Below are positions 49,875 to 61,119 of a stretch of DNA of 64,000 nt, in pieces; position 1 is the first letter of the stretch, and every line of letters starts with the position of its first letter. The stretch comes from Malania oleifera. Its lineage: Eukaryota > Streptophyta > Magnoliopsida > Santalales > Ximeniaceae. A model generated the notes under the pieces. That model was not told the DNA's origin, searched no databases, and worked only from the letters and a program-made list of their open reading frames with translations. Position numbers and translations under genes: made by a program. The stretch is taken from assembly GCF_029873635.1 (NCBI RefSeq), contig NC_080423.1, forward strand, positions 89,387,191 through 89,451,190, in the 5' to 3' direction.

Positions 49875-50600
49875 TTGAGGTACACAGGGATGGCTTGCTG
49901 CGAATGTAAGAATCCGAGCCGTACGGATATGATGATCCAGCCATGGGACACAATGATGGCTTGCTTCGAATGTAAGAATCCGAGCCGTAGGGACACAATG
50001 ATCCAGCCATGGGACACAATGATGGCTTGCTTCGAATGTAAGAATCCGAGCCGTAGGGACACGATGATCCAGCCATGGGACACAATGATGGCTTGCTTCG
50101 AATGTAAGAATCCGAGCCGTAGGGACACGATGATCCAGCCATGGGACACAATGATGGCTTGCTTTGAATGTAAGAATCCGAGCCGTAGGGATACGATGAT
50201 CCAGCCATGGGACACAATGATGGCTTGCTTCGAATGTAAGAATTCGAGCCATAGGGACACGATGATCCAGCCATGGGACACAATGATGGCTTGCTTCGAA
50301 TGTAAGAATCCGAGCCGTAGGGACACGATGATCCAGCCATGGGACACAATGATGGCTTGCTTCGAATGTAAGAATCCGAACCGTAGGGACACGATGATCC
50401 AGCCATGAGACACAATGATGGCTTGTTTCGAATGTAAGAATCCGAGCCGTAGGAACACGATGATCCAGCCATGGGACACAATGATGGCTTGCTTCGAATG
50501 TAAGAATCCGAGCCGTAGGGACACGATGATCCAGCCATGGGACACAATGATGGCTTGCTTCGAATGTAAGAATCCGAGCCGTAGGGACACGATGATCCAA
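49875..50600. repeat. 66-bp minisatellite, 11 copies
   Basis: Units start at 49875, 49941, 50007 and every 66 bp to 50535. Each runs from CCATGGGACACAATGATGG through TGTAAGAATCCGAGCC to GATGATCCAG. The first unit is the most diverged; the others differ by 0-4 bases. Because 66 is a multiple of three, long ORFs run through it on both strands, but these are artefacts of the period. Confidence 0.95.
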
Positions 50601-51029
50601 GCCACCTTAACCAGTAACAAGGTGTGAAAGCAAAGTTTGGAAAGTTGTTACTCTATTTGGAAAATGCTCTTGGGGTAAAGTCTGAATGTCATTGAATGAA
50701 TCCCCTTGTCTTTGGGATCTGTTGCCCCAGTTTTAAAATAAATCAATGTGTGTCTAGGGTCAACTTGCCTCAGTTTTTCAAGTAAATCAATGTGTGCTTG
50801 GGGTCAGCTACCCCAGCTCAGAATTAAACACAACTGAAATCTCTCTATCAAGGATGTCAAATAATCATTCGATAGCTCAAGACAAGTGTGAAAGGTGCTC
50901 TATTGCTGCTTGTGATGCTAGAATGCAATGATATGTTGCTATATGTATGCATGTTGCTAACTTATAATGCAGTGATATGTTGCTATTAATATGCATGTTA
51001 CTAACTTGTGATTATATGTATGCATTTTT
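50601..51029. other. Tat-like 3' untranslated zone, first part
   Basis: No gene. Contains the first TGCCCCAGTT site (50723-50732) and a partial duplication of GATATGTTGCTAT...TATGCATGTT...CTAACTT (about 50930-51010). Confidence 0.6.
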
Positions 51030-51600
51030 ATTTTTTGTGTAATGTATGAAACGCACAATGGTGATGCATGAAATGTATGGTAATGCGTGAAATGCATGAC
51101 AATGCATAAGATGCATGGTAATACATGAAATGTATGACAATGCATGAGATGTGTGGTAATGTGTGAAATATAGGGTAATGCATGACATGCATGGCGATGC
51201 CTAGGATGTATGGTTATGCATAAGATGTATGGCAATGCGTGAAATGCAAGGCAATGCATAAAATGTATGGTAATACATGAAATGCATAGCAATGCATAAG
51301 ATGTATGGTAATACATGAAATGTAGGTAATGCATGCAATGCATGACAATGCATAAGATGTATGGTAATGCTTGAAATACATGACAATGCATGAAATGTAT
51401 GGTAATACATGAAATGTGGGTACTGCATGCAATGGATGATAATGCATGAAATGTAGATGATGCATGAAATGCATAACAATGCATGAGATGAATGGTAATG
51501 CATGGAATGCATGGCAATATATGAAATCTAGGTAGTGCATGAAATGTATGACAATGTATGAAATTTGGGGTAATGCATGACAATGCATGAATCTTTTCTC
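51030..51600. repeat. Degenerate ATGCATGAAATGYATGG tandem array
   Basis: Roughly 35 copies of a 15-17 bp unit resembling AATGCATGAAATGTATGGT with many substitutions and length variants. It lies in the 3' untranslated zone of the Tat-like element. Confidence 0.85.
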
Positions 51601-53562
51601 CCAATGCACTCGTGATCAATGACCTCATCTTTGGTCTCCACATGAAACTCGCCATATTTGAATGGATCTGGAACTGATCTTGGCTTAATCTTCTTTATAC
51701 ATCCAGTCATGAAAGTGATTTGACTCAACTCAAAAATCACAAAATCTGCCCCAGTTGAAAGGACCTACAGCTGATCTTGACTCTGATTTCCTATTCCAAT
51801 CTGATAAGAAAGTGCTTGAATGGGACCTACTAAGACTCAACTCGGAATTTGCCCCAGTTAAATTCATCTGCCACCGATCTTGACTCTATTGTTGGATTCT
51901 TTTTGAACTTGACATATTTGCCCCAGTTTGACTGCTCTTTCTCCACAGGTATCTTGTTGTAGAAACTACTATGGATTTTGAAACTTTTTGACTATCCATC
52001 CTCTTTTAATGCTCTAAAGAATAAGAAGAGTTCCCCCTTTTTTTTTTCTTTTTTTTTTTTATTTTAAGGAACGAGGAATGATTATGCAACTATGACGTCA
52101 ACTTGCTAAATCAAAGGCCATCTGCCCAAAATAAATGTTTTACCATGTTTCAATGCTATTATAGGGAAAACTTCATACCAGTATTCAAAAGTCGTATAAC
52201 ATTGATTTCCCAGCCTAAATGACTGTCCTTCTCTTCAACTGCCCCAGTTTTATCAACCCATGCTTTGATCTCAATATGGTCTTTAAGACTCGGGACGAAA
52301 CGTAGGCTTAGGGATGTAGGATTTCAGAATAAAAGGAAAACTAAGGCTCAATAATACCACCCCAAATAATGTTTTATGCCCCCAGTTCGAGTTGAGGCGC
52401 TTTTGCAAGATGTTGACCGAACTTGTTATTTAAACAAGCTGCCTACGTACCTTTTCAGGATCAGGTCATTACGTAGTTCAGACTCAACATTGAGTCTGAA
52501 AAATCATTTAAGACAACAATGTATACCAATCTGGTCAGGACTTTCATTTGGACCATAATGTAGGCTAAGGATATGGGTTAAAGAAGAAAGGAGTTACATA
52601 AGGCTCAAAAGTCATCAATTTTATCAAGGGTAATTTGGTCAAAGATCATATATGTAGTAAGTCCCTTATTTTCTTTCTTCTCCCTTCTGCTTTTCTTTTT
52701 TCTTTTTTTTCTTGTTAATCTTCTTTTCCTTCTTTTACCGCAACTTTCACTTTTTCTTTTATAAAGGAATCTCGACTTCATTTTCATTTGAACTTCAATT
52801 GGGACCAATCTTTTTAAAAACCGCCCCAGTGTGGGGTGTGATCCTTTGACGGGTTAATCAAGAAATGAATCTTTCAGGCTCAAAAAGGGTTGTCAAGGGA
52901 TTTCTTCTTTTACTTTCTTTTGGATAGCAGAAAAATGGCCTGCCATCATTTTGGTAGTGACTATTGTCTCAAACGATTTGCCAAACATTAAGGGACCCAA
53001 ACCCAGGTTGGATTTTTGGTGATCTGACTTTTAAGAAAAAGATGGTTTAACATTCAGGCTCAATTTGGTTAACAAATGGTAAATCATTGTTTGGGTTCTT
53101 TTTAGGGATAACTGGTCGGCCAAAGAGGGCCATCCATCATTTGATCAAAGCATGTGAGATTAATTGATAGAAAATTATCAGAACGGCGTAGCCACTTCTC
53201 AAAGTAACAAAAAACTTCTTCATAACGTATGAATTCAATGATTGTTTCATCCTTTAACATCTCTTTCTAGCTTATGAACACTGGCAATATTACTTTCCCT
53301 ATTCCGGCATGAAACATAAGTAAACAAAATTTGGCAACTGGACTCTTGATGCAAGTAAGATAACTAAATGCATAATTCATTTTATTGAATATAGAAAATA
53401 TTCCGAGACACAGGCGTCAACGGACTACAAAAAGTAAATAACAATAGAAAACAAAAGAACATCAATTGAAAAGGATTAGATAGTCAAAAAGCTCAGTACT
53501 CCAACACTTTAGCCTCTATGGATAACAACTGAAACCATTGATTTGGGAACCTCTCTGATATG
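51601..53562. other. Tat-like 3' untranslated zone, second part
   Basis: No gene. 51600-51930 consists of imperfect repeats of about 70-110 bp, each with a GATCTTGACTCT-like phrase and TGCCCCAGTT (51747, 51850, 51919); another exact site is at 52240, with near copies at about 52377 and 52812. On the element's strand these read AACTGGGGCA, like polypurine tracts. Confidence 0.65.
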
Positions 53563-54984
53563 TTAACCACTTCCTTCCTCGTGTTTGGGCAAAGGATTCC
53601 CCTGGACTCCTGGTTGCTTGACGTCGAAGGTTAACCAACCAGCCTCTCTCAATGATTGTACTTTATGCTTAAAGGCCCAGCATTTTTCAATTGAATGGCC
53701 TATTGCCTTAGCGTGATACTCACAGCGAGCATTTGGGTTGTACCATCTTGGGTAAGGGAACTGTACCAACGCTCCAGGCGTAGGCGCAACTAGATGTCTT
53801 TCAACCAATTGTGGAAATAATTCTGCGTAGGTCATCGGGATACGGTCTATCTTTCTGACTTTCCTCTGGACACCTCTATCTTGTGTTTGAACATAGGCGT
53901 GCATGACCAAAGGCCTTGTGCTTGCATGTACAGTCTGATCATCATGGTGTCTAAAAACGAGGTTGCTTTTAGATTCGATGTGCGAGACTATCTGACAACA
54001 TTGCTCTTGTGTCATTTGGGCTCTCTTACTTTTCTTTCTATCAACCCATTTAACAAGGCTTCGTTCTGACTCCGAGCACTTTGCTTTCCCCATATTGATT
54101 GCATCTTCAATTTGCTCTTGGATGACTGCCCGATTGGGACTATTCTTGGGGGACCTTTTAGGGAAATGGGCAACACATGGATATGGGTAAACTACTTTCC
54201 CTTTTCCTATCATAGGGCAACTCTGGGCTGTCATCTCCCTCTTTTGATAAGAGCAATCGCTCGTCTTCTCCTCCCTACTCTTTGAAATTAGAACTGCCTC
54301 CTGGCGATATTGAGTCATAAAAGCGCGAGCTAGATCTCTCCATGTATGTACTTTTACTTGGCGACACCATTCTAGAGCTTTCCCTATTAAACTACTTTGG
54401 AAACAATGGATGAGCAGATCATTATTATCACAATATGCGGTCATCTTCTGTAAATACATCCCCAAGTGAGCTAGTGGACACTCAGACCCACTAAACTTCG
54501 CAAAATTTGGGACTTTGAGCTTTTGGGGTAAGATCGAATTCAACATTAGATAAGGATTGAAAGCATCCGATGAACCAGACATGTTTGCCTTTTGCATAGC
54601 TTGTAGCTGTTCTTCCCAGACTTCATTCTTATGATCCATTTCTTCATTAGGTATCTGCTCTTTGCCCATTTCTTTAGCTATTCCCCCTTCTTGAATATTA
54701 GGATTGATGAAGGGCGGAACTTGAACATCTCTCTCCAGTTGAGGTTTCATATCTTGGGTTGATAGGACAAATGTGTGTAGGCTTAAGCCTAGACCAGCTA
54801 GCGACTCCATCAACCATGGTTGGAACAAAGGCTTGTTTTCAACTGCGTGCTTTGGAAGTCGTGTAGTTTGGCTCCACGAGGGGGCTACCTCCTCCATCTG
54901 ATTCTTAATCTTTCGCACATCTTGATGGACATCTTCAGGATTTGGTGCGGGAAAGCACATTTGACCTTCTAGATCCTTCCGCAT
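53563..54984 (-). CDS. Tat/Ogre-type gag protein, probably shortened
   Basis: A 473-residue open frame beginning at the ATG at 54984, the only long frame of the element. Residues 152-232 (LPQKLKVPNFAKFSG, LHCF-like, GKALEWC, WRDLARAFMTQY) form the gag core of Tat-lineage Gypsy elements, which builds the particle. IPMTYAELFPQL lies at 382-393. A zinc-knuckle-like C421-x2-H424-x5-H430-x4-C435 with GHSIEKCWAFKHKVQ is present and fits the family's C-terminus. Between about 232 and 250 the usual rest of the core is missing, probably an internal deletion. The frame ends at 473 without continuing into protease. It is open but may not work as a normal gag. The neighbours are only LTRs and repeats. 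Confidence 0.8.
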   Translation of the reverse strand: MRKDLEGQMCFPAPNPEDVHQDVRKIKNQMEEVAPSWSQTTRLPKHAVENKPLFQPWLMESLAGLGLSLHTFVLSTQDMKPQLERDVQVPPFINPNIQEGGIAKEMGKEQIPNEEMDHKNEVWEEQLQAMQKANMSGSSDAFNPYLMLNSILPQKLKVPNFAKFSGSECPLAHLGMYLQKMTAYCDNNDLLIHCFQSSLIGKALEWCRQVKVHTWRDLARAFMTQYRQEAVLISKSREEKTSDCSYQKREMTAQSCPMIGKGKVVYPYPCVAHFPKRSPKNSPNRAVIQEQIEDAINMGKAKCSESERSLVKWVDRKKSKRAQMTQEQCCQIVSHIESKSNLVFRHHDDQTVHASTRPLVMHAYVQTQDRGVQRKVRKIDRIPMTYAELFPQLVERHLVAPTPGALVQFPYPRWYNPNARCEYHAKAIGHSIEKCWAFKHKVQSLREAGWLTFDVKQPGVQGNPLPKHEEGSG

Positions 54985-56700
54985 GAGTCTAACCCTTTAT
55001 CAAAAACTTAAAAGGATGTGCAGAAACCATTCTATTTCACCTGTTTTTAGAATTTCAATCCTCGATTTCACCACCTTGGCACACTGGTTTTACAGGAAAT
55101 TGGGATATGATTACTGACTCATTGGAGATGACTATGCATGTATAGTAATGAAATTGAGCATGGAATGCACGATTAGGTTATGCAATGGGTGTTTATGCAT
55201 GGATGCAACTAGTGCACTTATACATACAAATAATGATATGAACATGTATGCGACTTATCGTGCATGACTATGTGTGAAATTATGCATGGATGCAATGTAA
55301 CCTAACTAACTACTTAGCCAGCATTCTAGAAAAATTCCACTAATGAAATATTTCAAGATTAAAACGACCATTGATGGGCCGCGATTTCAATTCAAATCTT
55401 CCCTTAACCATTCCTTTCCTAATTAACGGTCCATGAACCTCAGGTTCTATGAAGGGTCAGATTATGTTCTGAGGTTGGGGTTGACCTAAGCTAGTCAACC
55501 TGTTGGATTTATTCAATGTGGACTTGTGGACTTTAGTGTGCACTTGGACCTCAAGTATTTTAAAATATGGGCTTCGACCTATTTCATTATGGGCTAAGGC
55601 CCTAGTTGAAAAGGAATTGGGCTTGGATTACTTGAAAAAATGTTGGCCCGAATTTTTAGGTGATAGGGTTGAAGCCCATTTTTGGAAATCTAGGTTTGAC
55701 CCTCTTTGGAAATCATGTCTGGGCCAAGTTTTTACTTAGGAAAATGTCGGGCCTATGTTTGTTTTTAAAGAATTGGGCCCGATTTATTTGAAAAGGGTTG
55801 GGCCGACCCATATTTTTAAAATATTTGGGCCAAGTGCTTTGTTTTTTTTTTTTGAAAGGATGGACCATGGTCTCATTATTGGGCTTTTTTAGAATACTGG
55901 CTAAGTAGTATGTAAGTCTAAAATGGATGCAGAATGCATGGTATAATACAAGGTATCTCACAGCATATATACAATAGACGGTATGGGGATAAGGATGTCC
56001 CAACCCAGGGTAGGTATGTATATACAGGGTTCGTCCTTGCACTATCCTAGTTAAGGAAAACTATATACAAGTATGTGTGGGTAGGCTTTAACCCTATTAA
56101 CAAAAGGTCCCCAGTTTGGAATTTCATCCTCCCCCATTGGGGTCCGGATAAAACCCGTACTGAGTGGAGTGGTTCGCGGGTCCCATCAAGCTCTGCCACA
56201 AAGGGACTGACGCTATTACACTCCTATCTAATCCTAGTAAGGAAAGCTCGGGTATAGAGCGTGAAAGTGTGTGAATTTAAATTTAACCTAATCCCGCTAT
56301 CCCCACATTTATTCACATACTATAAATAATATGGAAACAAGATATCTACCATTAATATATATATATTCAAAAGGTATGGAAACACAATATCTGCAATTAA
56401 TATGTTTATTCAAAAAATTTGGAAACAAAAAATAAGGAAATAAAATATTTACGATTAGTATACAAAATATCTATAATTAATATACTTATTCAAAATATCG
56501 ACAATTAATATTAAAAAAAATTAGGAAACAAAATATTTTTAATTAATTAAGGTTATTTACAAATTATGGAAGTAAAATATTTACAATTAATCAAAGTTAT
56601 TTACAAATTACAATATTCACAAAATAAGGAGTAATTAAAAGATTTATTAAATTTGAACTTGGGATAATTTTTAATTAATTAATGGCTCGACTCTCTATTC
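54985..56700. other. Tat-like leader between PBS and gag
   Basis: 1.7 kb, no gene seen. 55480-55870 repeats a TTGGGCC phrase every 30-50 bp. 55960-56250 has paired phrases such as GTATATACAGGG / CTATATACAAG and TCCTAGTTAAGGAAA / TCCTAGTAAGGAAAG, an old internal duplication. Confidence 0.55.
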
Positions 56701-56718
56701 TCCCCAGCGGAGTCGCCA
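56701..56718 (-). other. Primer-binding site, Tat-like element
   Basis: On the minus strand TGGCGACTCCGCTGGGGA, the form seen in Ogre/Tat elements and thought to match arginine tRNA, three bases after the LTR end. Confidence 0.8.
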
Positions 56719-59092
56719 AGCTGTCGTGACGTCCCGAGAGCGCGTGTGCCCCGGGCGGCGAAATCAAAAATTATTTTAATATTTTCATGGAATAACATAG
56801 ATATCGGAGTCGCCACTAACCTTTAGTGCGGTTAGAACACATGATTACTACCCCGTTAGGGGTAGAATCGGTCTACATTACCAGAGTTGGGGCCGGGAGT
56901 TCGGTTAAGCGAGGGGAAGGTACGAGCACCCCCTACGCGCCCGTTCTTACGAACGGTACCTAATTAATTTGAAATTATCCCTAAGTTAATCTAATAATTA
57001 TTTAAATTACTCCTTTTTATGAATTTATAAATACATGTAAAAAATAAATAAATATATACATGTATATATTCCCTCAGAGCTTAGGGTACGTGATGCCCGA
57101 AGGCTCATACCCCCGCAATAAAATCATAGGGATAAATAAAAAAAAAATTTAAAAATATTTACTAATAGAAAAATAATATAATAATACTAAAATAATAACA
57201 ATAAGTACCACAACACGTAATAATACACACTGTAGTAAGTTAATACTATGTATATAAAAATACTAAAAATTCTCAAAAAATTATACATACCATTATACTA
57301 AAGATATTATAATAAAGAGAAACTAATGAAATAGTAACATAACATAATAAAGATAAACTAATAATAAACTAAAGCAAAATAACACCATAATAATAAACTA
57401 ATAATACTATCAATAATAATAACAATAACCAGGATGATAAACTAATAATAGTACTAAAACGCCATAATAAAGATAAACTAATAATGAACTAAAATAACAT
57501 GGTAAAAAAAAAAAAACTAATAATTACAAACTAAGATATACATACCATCATAAGAATAATATAAACATAAAGCTAAACTTAATGAACTATACATAAAGAT
57601 ACATATAAAAATATATAAACATAATAATACCTATAAATACCACAATATATATAAGATGGACATAGGAACTATATAAACATGATAGCGAATAACATACCAA
57701 AACATCATCACAATAATAAAAATACTTCAATAAAAGACAACCATATTCATTATTTAACACTAACTATGAATAATAATAACCCTACATGTGTACCTAAACG
57801 AACGATAATGCCCTTTAGAAAATAAGTACTATGATAATAAGAATATTAAACACATAATGGGCACAAAGAAACGAAAACCCTAGAAACGAGTATCAAACAT
57901 TATGAACAACATACACCTCATAACATGAACATTAATATTTTAATGACTACAACCACGGCCCTAATATTAGGTGTGCAATTTGAATATTATGTACTTAAAT
58001 AAATACAACATTTAGATACCAAACTCATATTATAACTTTAAAACTCCTATAGCAATATGATTAATGCGACAAGATTTTAAACTTAAAAAAAATGAATTTT
58101 CACAATAAAGATTCTACGACCATGTCTAATGTTTAAGAATAAATGAATGAGTAAATAAACATTAACAAGTATCCTAAATTTTACTTATTTAATATATACA
58201 ATAAAATCATGACCAACATTGAAATAAGCCCCTAACAAGAACCCTACAAAACAAAGAACAAAGGAATTAATATTTACCTTAATAAATAAATGAAAACAAA
58301 ACGGAACAAGAGGATGATAGTAGAAGAAAAAAAAAAAAAAAAGCAAATCTTTACAGTAAATCCAAAATAAACAGGGCTCGTGCATGTGTGTGTGTGTGTG
58401 TTGTGGCTGGCACGCAGAGAGGCTCACCGAAACTGCTGGGTGATGCCGGAGTTGCAGCGGACATGGAGACTGGTGGCTGTGAGGCAGAGAATGATGGAGA
58501 TGTCGGAGGGTGCCCGTGGGGGAGCAGACCTGAGTTGGCGTTGGTGCAGGGGATCGCTCGATGGTGGCTCGCGATTGCCGTGGAGTTTTCTGAACTGGGT
58601 GGAGGTTGGCGCAGGACAGAGGAGAGTGACGATGAAGCTGGGAGTGGTGGTTCTGCCGTCGGGATCCTTGGTTGGAGTTACAGGCGAGAACGGAGAGGGG
58701 GATTCGTGACCGAGGTTGCTGTTCGCCGGAGATGACGGTGGTCTGTGAAGGCTGGTTTTCTGCTATAGGTATGGAGACGTTGCGTGGAGTTGCTGGCTGA
58801 CGAGTGGGAAGATGGCCGGTGATGGTTGTGCTTTCGGATGGAGGTTGTTCAGAGGGGATGGCATGGAACGGTGGCTGTAGTCGCTGGGCTCGGCGAAGTG
58901 AATGGGAGATAGGGATGGCTGCTGGGCGAAGAAGATGGTGAGAAAACTGAGACTGAGGGCAGAGGAGTTCAGGGCTGGACTGAAACAGGGGATTTTTGTG
59001 GAGAAGAAGAAGAAGAAGATGGGAATTTTTTTTTTCTTTCGGTCTGCGCCCCCGGCTGTGTGTGCGCCCCCCTCCGTGTGTGCTTCACTGCC

Positions 59093-59100
59093 CTTATATA
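59093..59100 (-). promoter_or_regulatory. Probable LTR TATA box of the Tat-like element
   Basis: TATATAAG on the minus strand, at the junction between the AAT-rich upstream zone and the GC-rich, pyrimidine-rich segment that would form the start of the transcript. The truncated 3' LTR lacks it. Confidence 0.5.
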
Positions 59101-59232
59101 AAAAAAAGAATTGAAAACCTAAAACCAAACTTCCCTTTTTTGAATTTCTTTTCTTTTTTATTTTTTTATGCTTTTACTCTTATGGTAATAATGAAAAAGG
59201 AAATAATATTAATAATAAGTATCATAATAATA

Positions 59233-59246
59233 TAAGTATCCATAAG

Positions 59247-59295
<49 letters not shown>
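59233..59295. repeat. (AAT)n microsatellite
   Basis: About 15 AAT units in a wider AAT-rich zone of the Tat-like LTR. Confidence 0.9.
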
Positions 59296-59296
<1 letters not shown>

Positions 59297-59632
59297 ATAT
59301 TAATATTAAATAATAATAAATAATTATGGTAAAAATAAAAATAAAGTATTATCAGTAAATTAATAAAAATAGAGTAATAATACAAAAAGTAATAATAATA
59401 ATGATATATCAAAAACAACAAAATAAATGAAAAATAAAAATAAGTATAGTAAAGTAAAAATAAAATAAAGATAATAAAAGTACTAGTAATAAAAAATGAA
59501 AAATAATAATAATAATGATAATAAAAATATAAGTAAAGTACTAATAATATAGGAAAATAATATTAATAAAATAATAATAATAATAAGAGACCCCTTATTC
59601 TGTTTGACTAGGGCAAAAATAGGGTGTCTACA

Positions 59633-60655
59633 TGTGATATTAGTGACGAATTAAATCTGTCACTAAAAGACTCTTACTAGTGACAATTAAATAACTGTCA
59701 CTAATATTGTTTTAAAAAAAATAAAAAAAATAATTAAATACTATAAGTAACGAATTTGAAGATTCGTCACTGTTAGCCCCTTATTAGTAACGGATTTGGG
59801 AACCGTCACTAATAGTTCTTTTATTTGAAAAAATGAAAAAATTTTATTTCACAATATTAGTGACGAATTTGGGAACCGTAACTAATACTTCTTTTATTTT
59901 AAAAAAATGAAAAAAGTTTATTTCACAATATTAGTGACGAATTTGAAAATTCGTCACTATTAGCCCCTTATTAGTGACGGATTTTGGAACCGTTACTTAT
60001 ACTTCTTTTATTTTAAAAAAATGAAAAAAAAATTATTTCACAATATTAGTAACGAATTTCAAATTCATCACTATTAGTCTCTTATTAGTGACAGAGTTGA
60101 GAACCGTCACTAATATTTCTTTTATTTTAAAAAAAATGAAAAAAAATTTATTAAACATTATTAGTGACGAATTTGAAGATTCGTCACTATTAGCTCCTTA
60201 TTAGTAACAGATTTAGGAATCGTCACTAATACTTCTTTTATTTTAAAAAAAATGAAAAAAATTTGTTTCACAATAGTAGTGACGAATTTGTAGATTCATC
60301 ACTATTAGCCCCTTATTAGTGACGGATTTGAGAACCGTCACTAATATTTTTTTTATTTAAAAAAATGAAAAAAATTTATTCACAATATTAGTGACGAATT
60401 TGAAGATTCGTCACTATTAGTCCCTTATTAGTGACGGATTTGGGAACTGTTACTAATACTTCTTTTAATTAAAAAATAAAATAAAAAAATTTATTTCACA
60501 ATATTAGTAATGAATTTCAAATTCGTCACTATTAGTCATTTATTAGTGACGGATTTGGGAACCATCACTAATACTTCTTTTATTTAAAAAAAATTAAAAA
60601 ATTTATTAAACACTATTAGTGATGAAGTTGAAGATTCGTAACAAATAGCCTCACA
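59633..60655. repeat. CACTA subterminal repeats, ~115-bp tandem units
   Basis: About eight units, with starts such as CAATATTAGTGACGAATTT at 59852, 59926, 60041, 60156, 60271, 60383, 60498 and 60610. Spacing is 112-115 bp except one shortened 74-bp unit. Each full unit has two hairpin-forming arms: TTAGTGACGAATTT...TTCGTCACTATTA and TTAGTGACGGATTTG...CCGTCACTAA, then a T/A-rich spacer. Continuous with 47334-47576 once the Tat-like insertion is removed. No second CACTA terminus was seen in the window. Confidence 0.85.
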
Positions 60656-60789
60656 TTGAAAAACGCATGCGGGTTCCATCAGTCTCACTCCTTTCCCTCC
60701 AATCCTCCTCATTTTCCTCCATCTCTCAATCTCTCCATCTCTTAATCTCTTCAGTCTCTCTCTCTTAGTCTCTCCATCTCTCAATCTCT

Positions 60790-60837
<48 letters not shown>

Positions 60838-60864
60838 AGTCTCTCCATCTCTCAATCTCTTCGG

Positions 60865-60908
<44 letters not shown>

Positions 60909-61119
60909 TTGCCACAGCTAACGCTCCGAATCCATCCCCATCGCCTTTGCCGAGGAGATCAAACGTCGGAAGCCTTCAAGGTATCTTTGAATTAGGATTT
61001 GAAGAAATTTTTTTTGTGTTTTTTTTTCCAAGGTCTTGATGTTTATTATGTGTTTGTGTTGGTTCAAGAGTTTTTTTTTTCTCCTAAAAAAAAAATTTAT
61101 TCCTCTGGTTGGTTTATTT
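60656..61119 (+). other. CT-rich leader-like segment, possible exon start
   Basis: Two long (CT)n runs (about 60793-60834 and 60875-60905) followed by a GC-richer stretch to 60980 and a splice-donor-like AAG|GTATCTTT. This may be the 5' leader of the CACTA element's gene or of a captured host exon. No coding frame is recognisable. Confidence 0.4.

Larger units (their letters stand above)
47577..59632 (-). mobile_element. Tat/Ogre-like Gypsy element, gag-only, recent
   Basis: Minus-strand LTR element: 5' LTR 59632-56722, PBS 56718-56701, gag 54984-53563, long 3' untranslated zone with tandem repeats, and a truncated 3' LTR 49869-47577. LTR ends on the minus strand are TGTAGACACCC and CACGACA, as in Tat/Ogre elements. 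Flanks TGTGG (47572-47576) and TGTGA (59633-59637) agree in four of five bases. The two LTRs differ at only a few positions over 2.3 kb, apart from short A-run and GT-run changes, so insertion was recent. Protease, RT, RNase H and integrase are missing, so any movement would need another element's proteins. Confidence 0.85.
56722..59632 (-). repeat. 5' LTR of the Tat-like element, full length
   Basis: 2,911 bp. Sharply split in composition: 56990-58360 is extremely AT-rich, 58380-59030 is GC-rich, and 59200-59590 is an AAT-rich zone. Ends TGTCGTGACG and GGGTGTCTACA on the plus strand. Confidence 0.85.

Noticed and set aside
49875-50600. CRISPR-like regular repeat
   Set aside because: Units are contiguous without unique spacers, and the genome is a plant's.
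49118-50620. 500-residue ORF on the minus strand with 22-residue repeats (and overlapping 426- and 262-residue frames)
   Set aside because: It is the 66-bp minisatellite read through because the period is divisible by three; all three minus frames are open, and the rest lies in LTR sequence.
50957-51655. Histidine/cysteine-rich ORFs on the minus strand
   Set aside because: Translation of the degenerate ATGCATG array in several frames; no domain.
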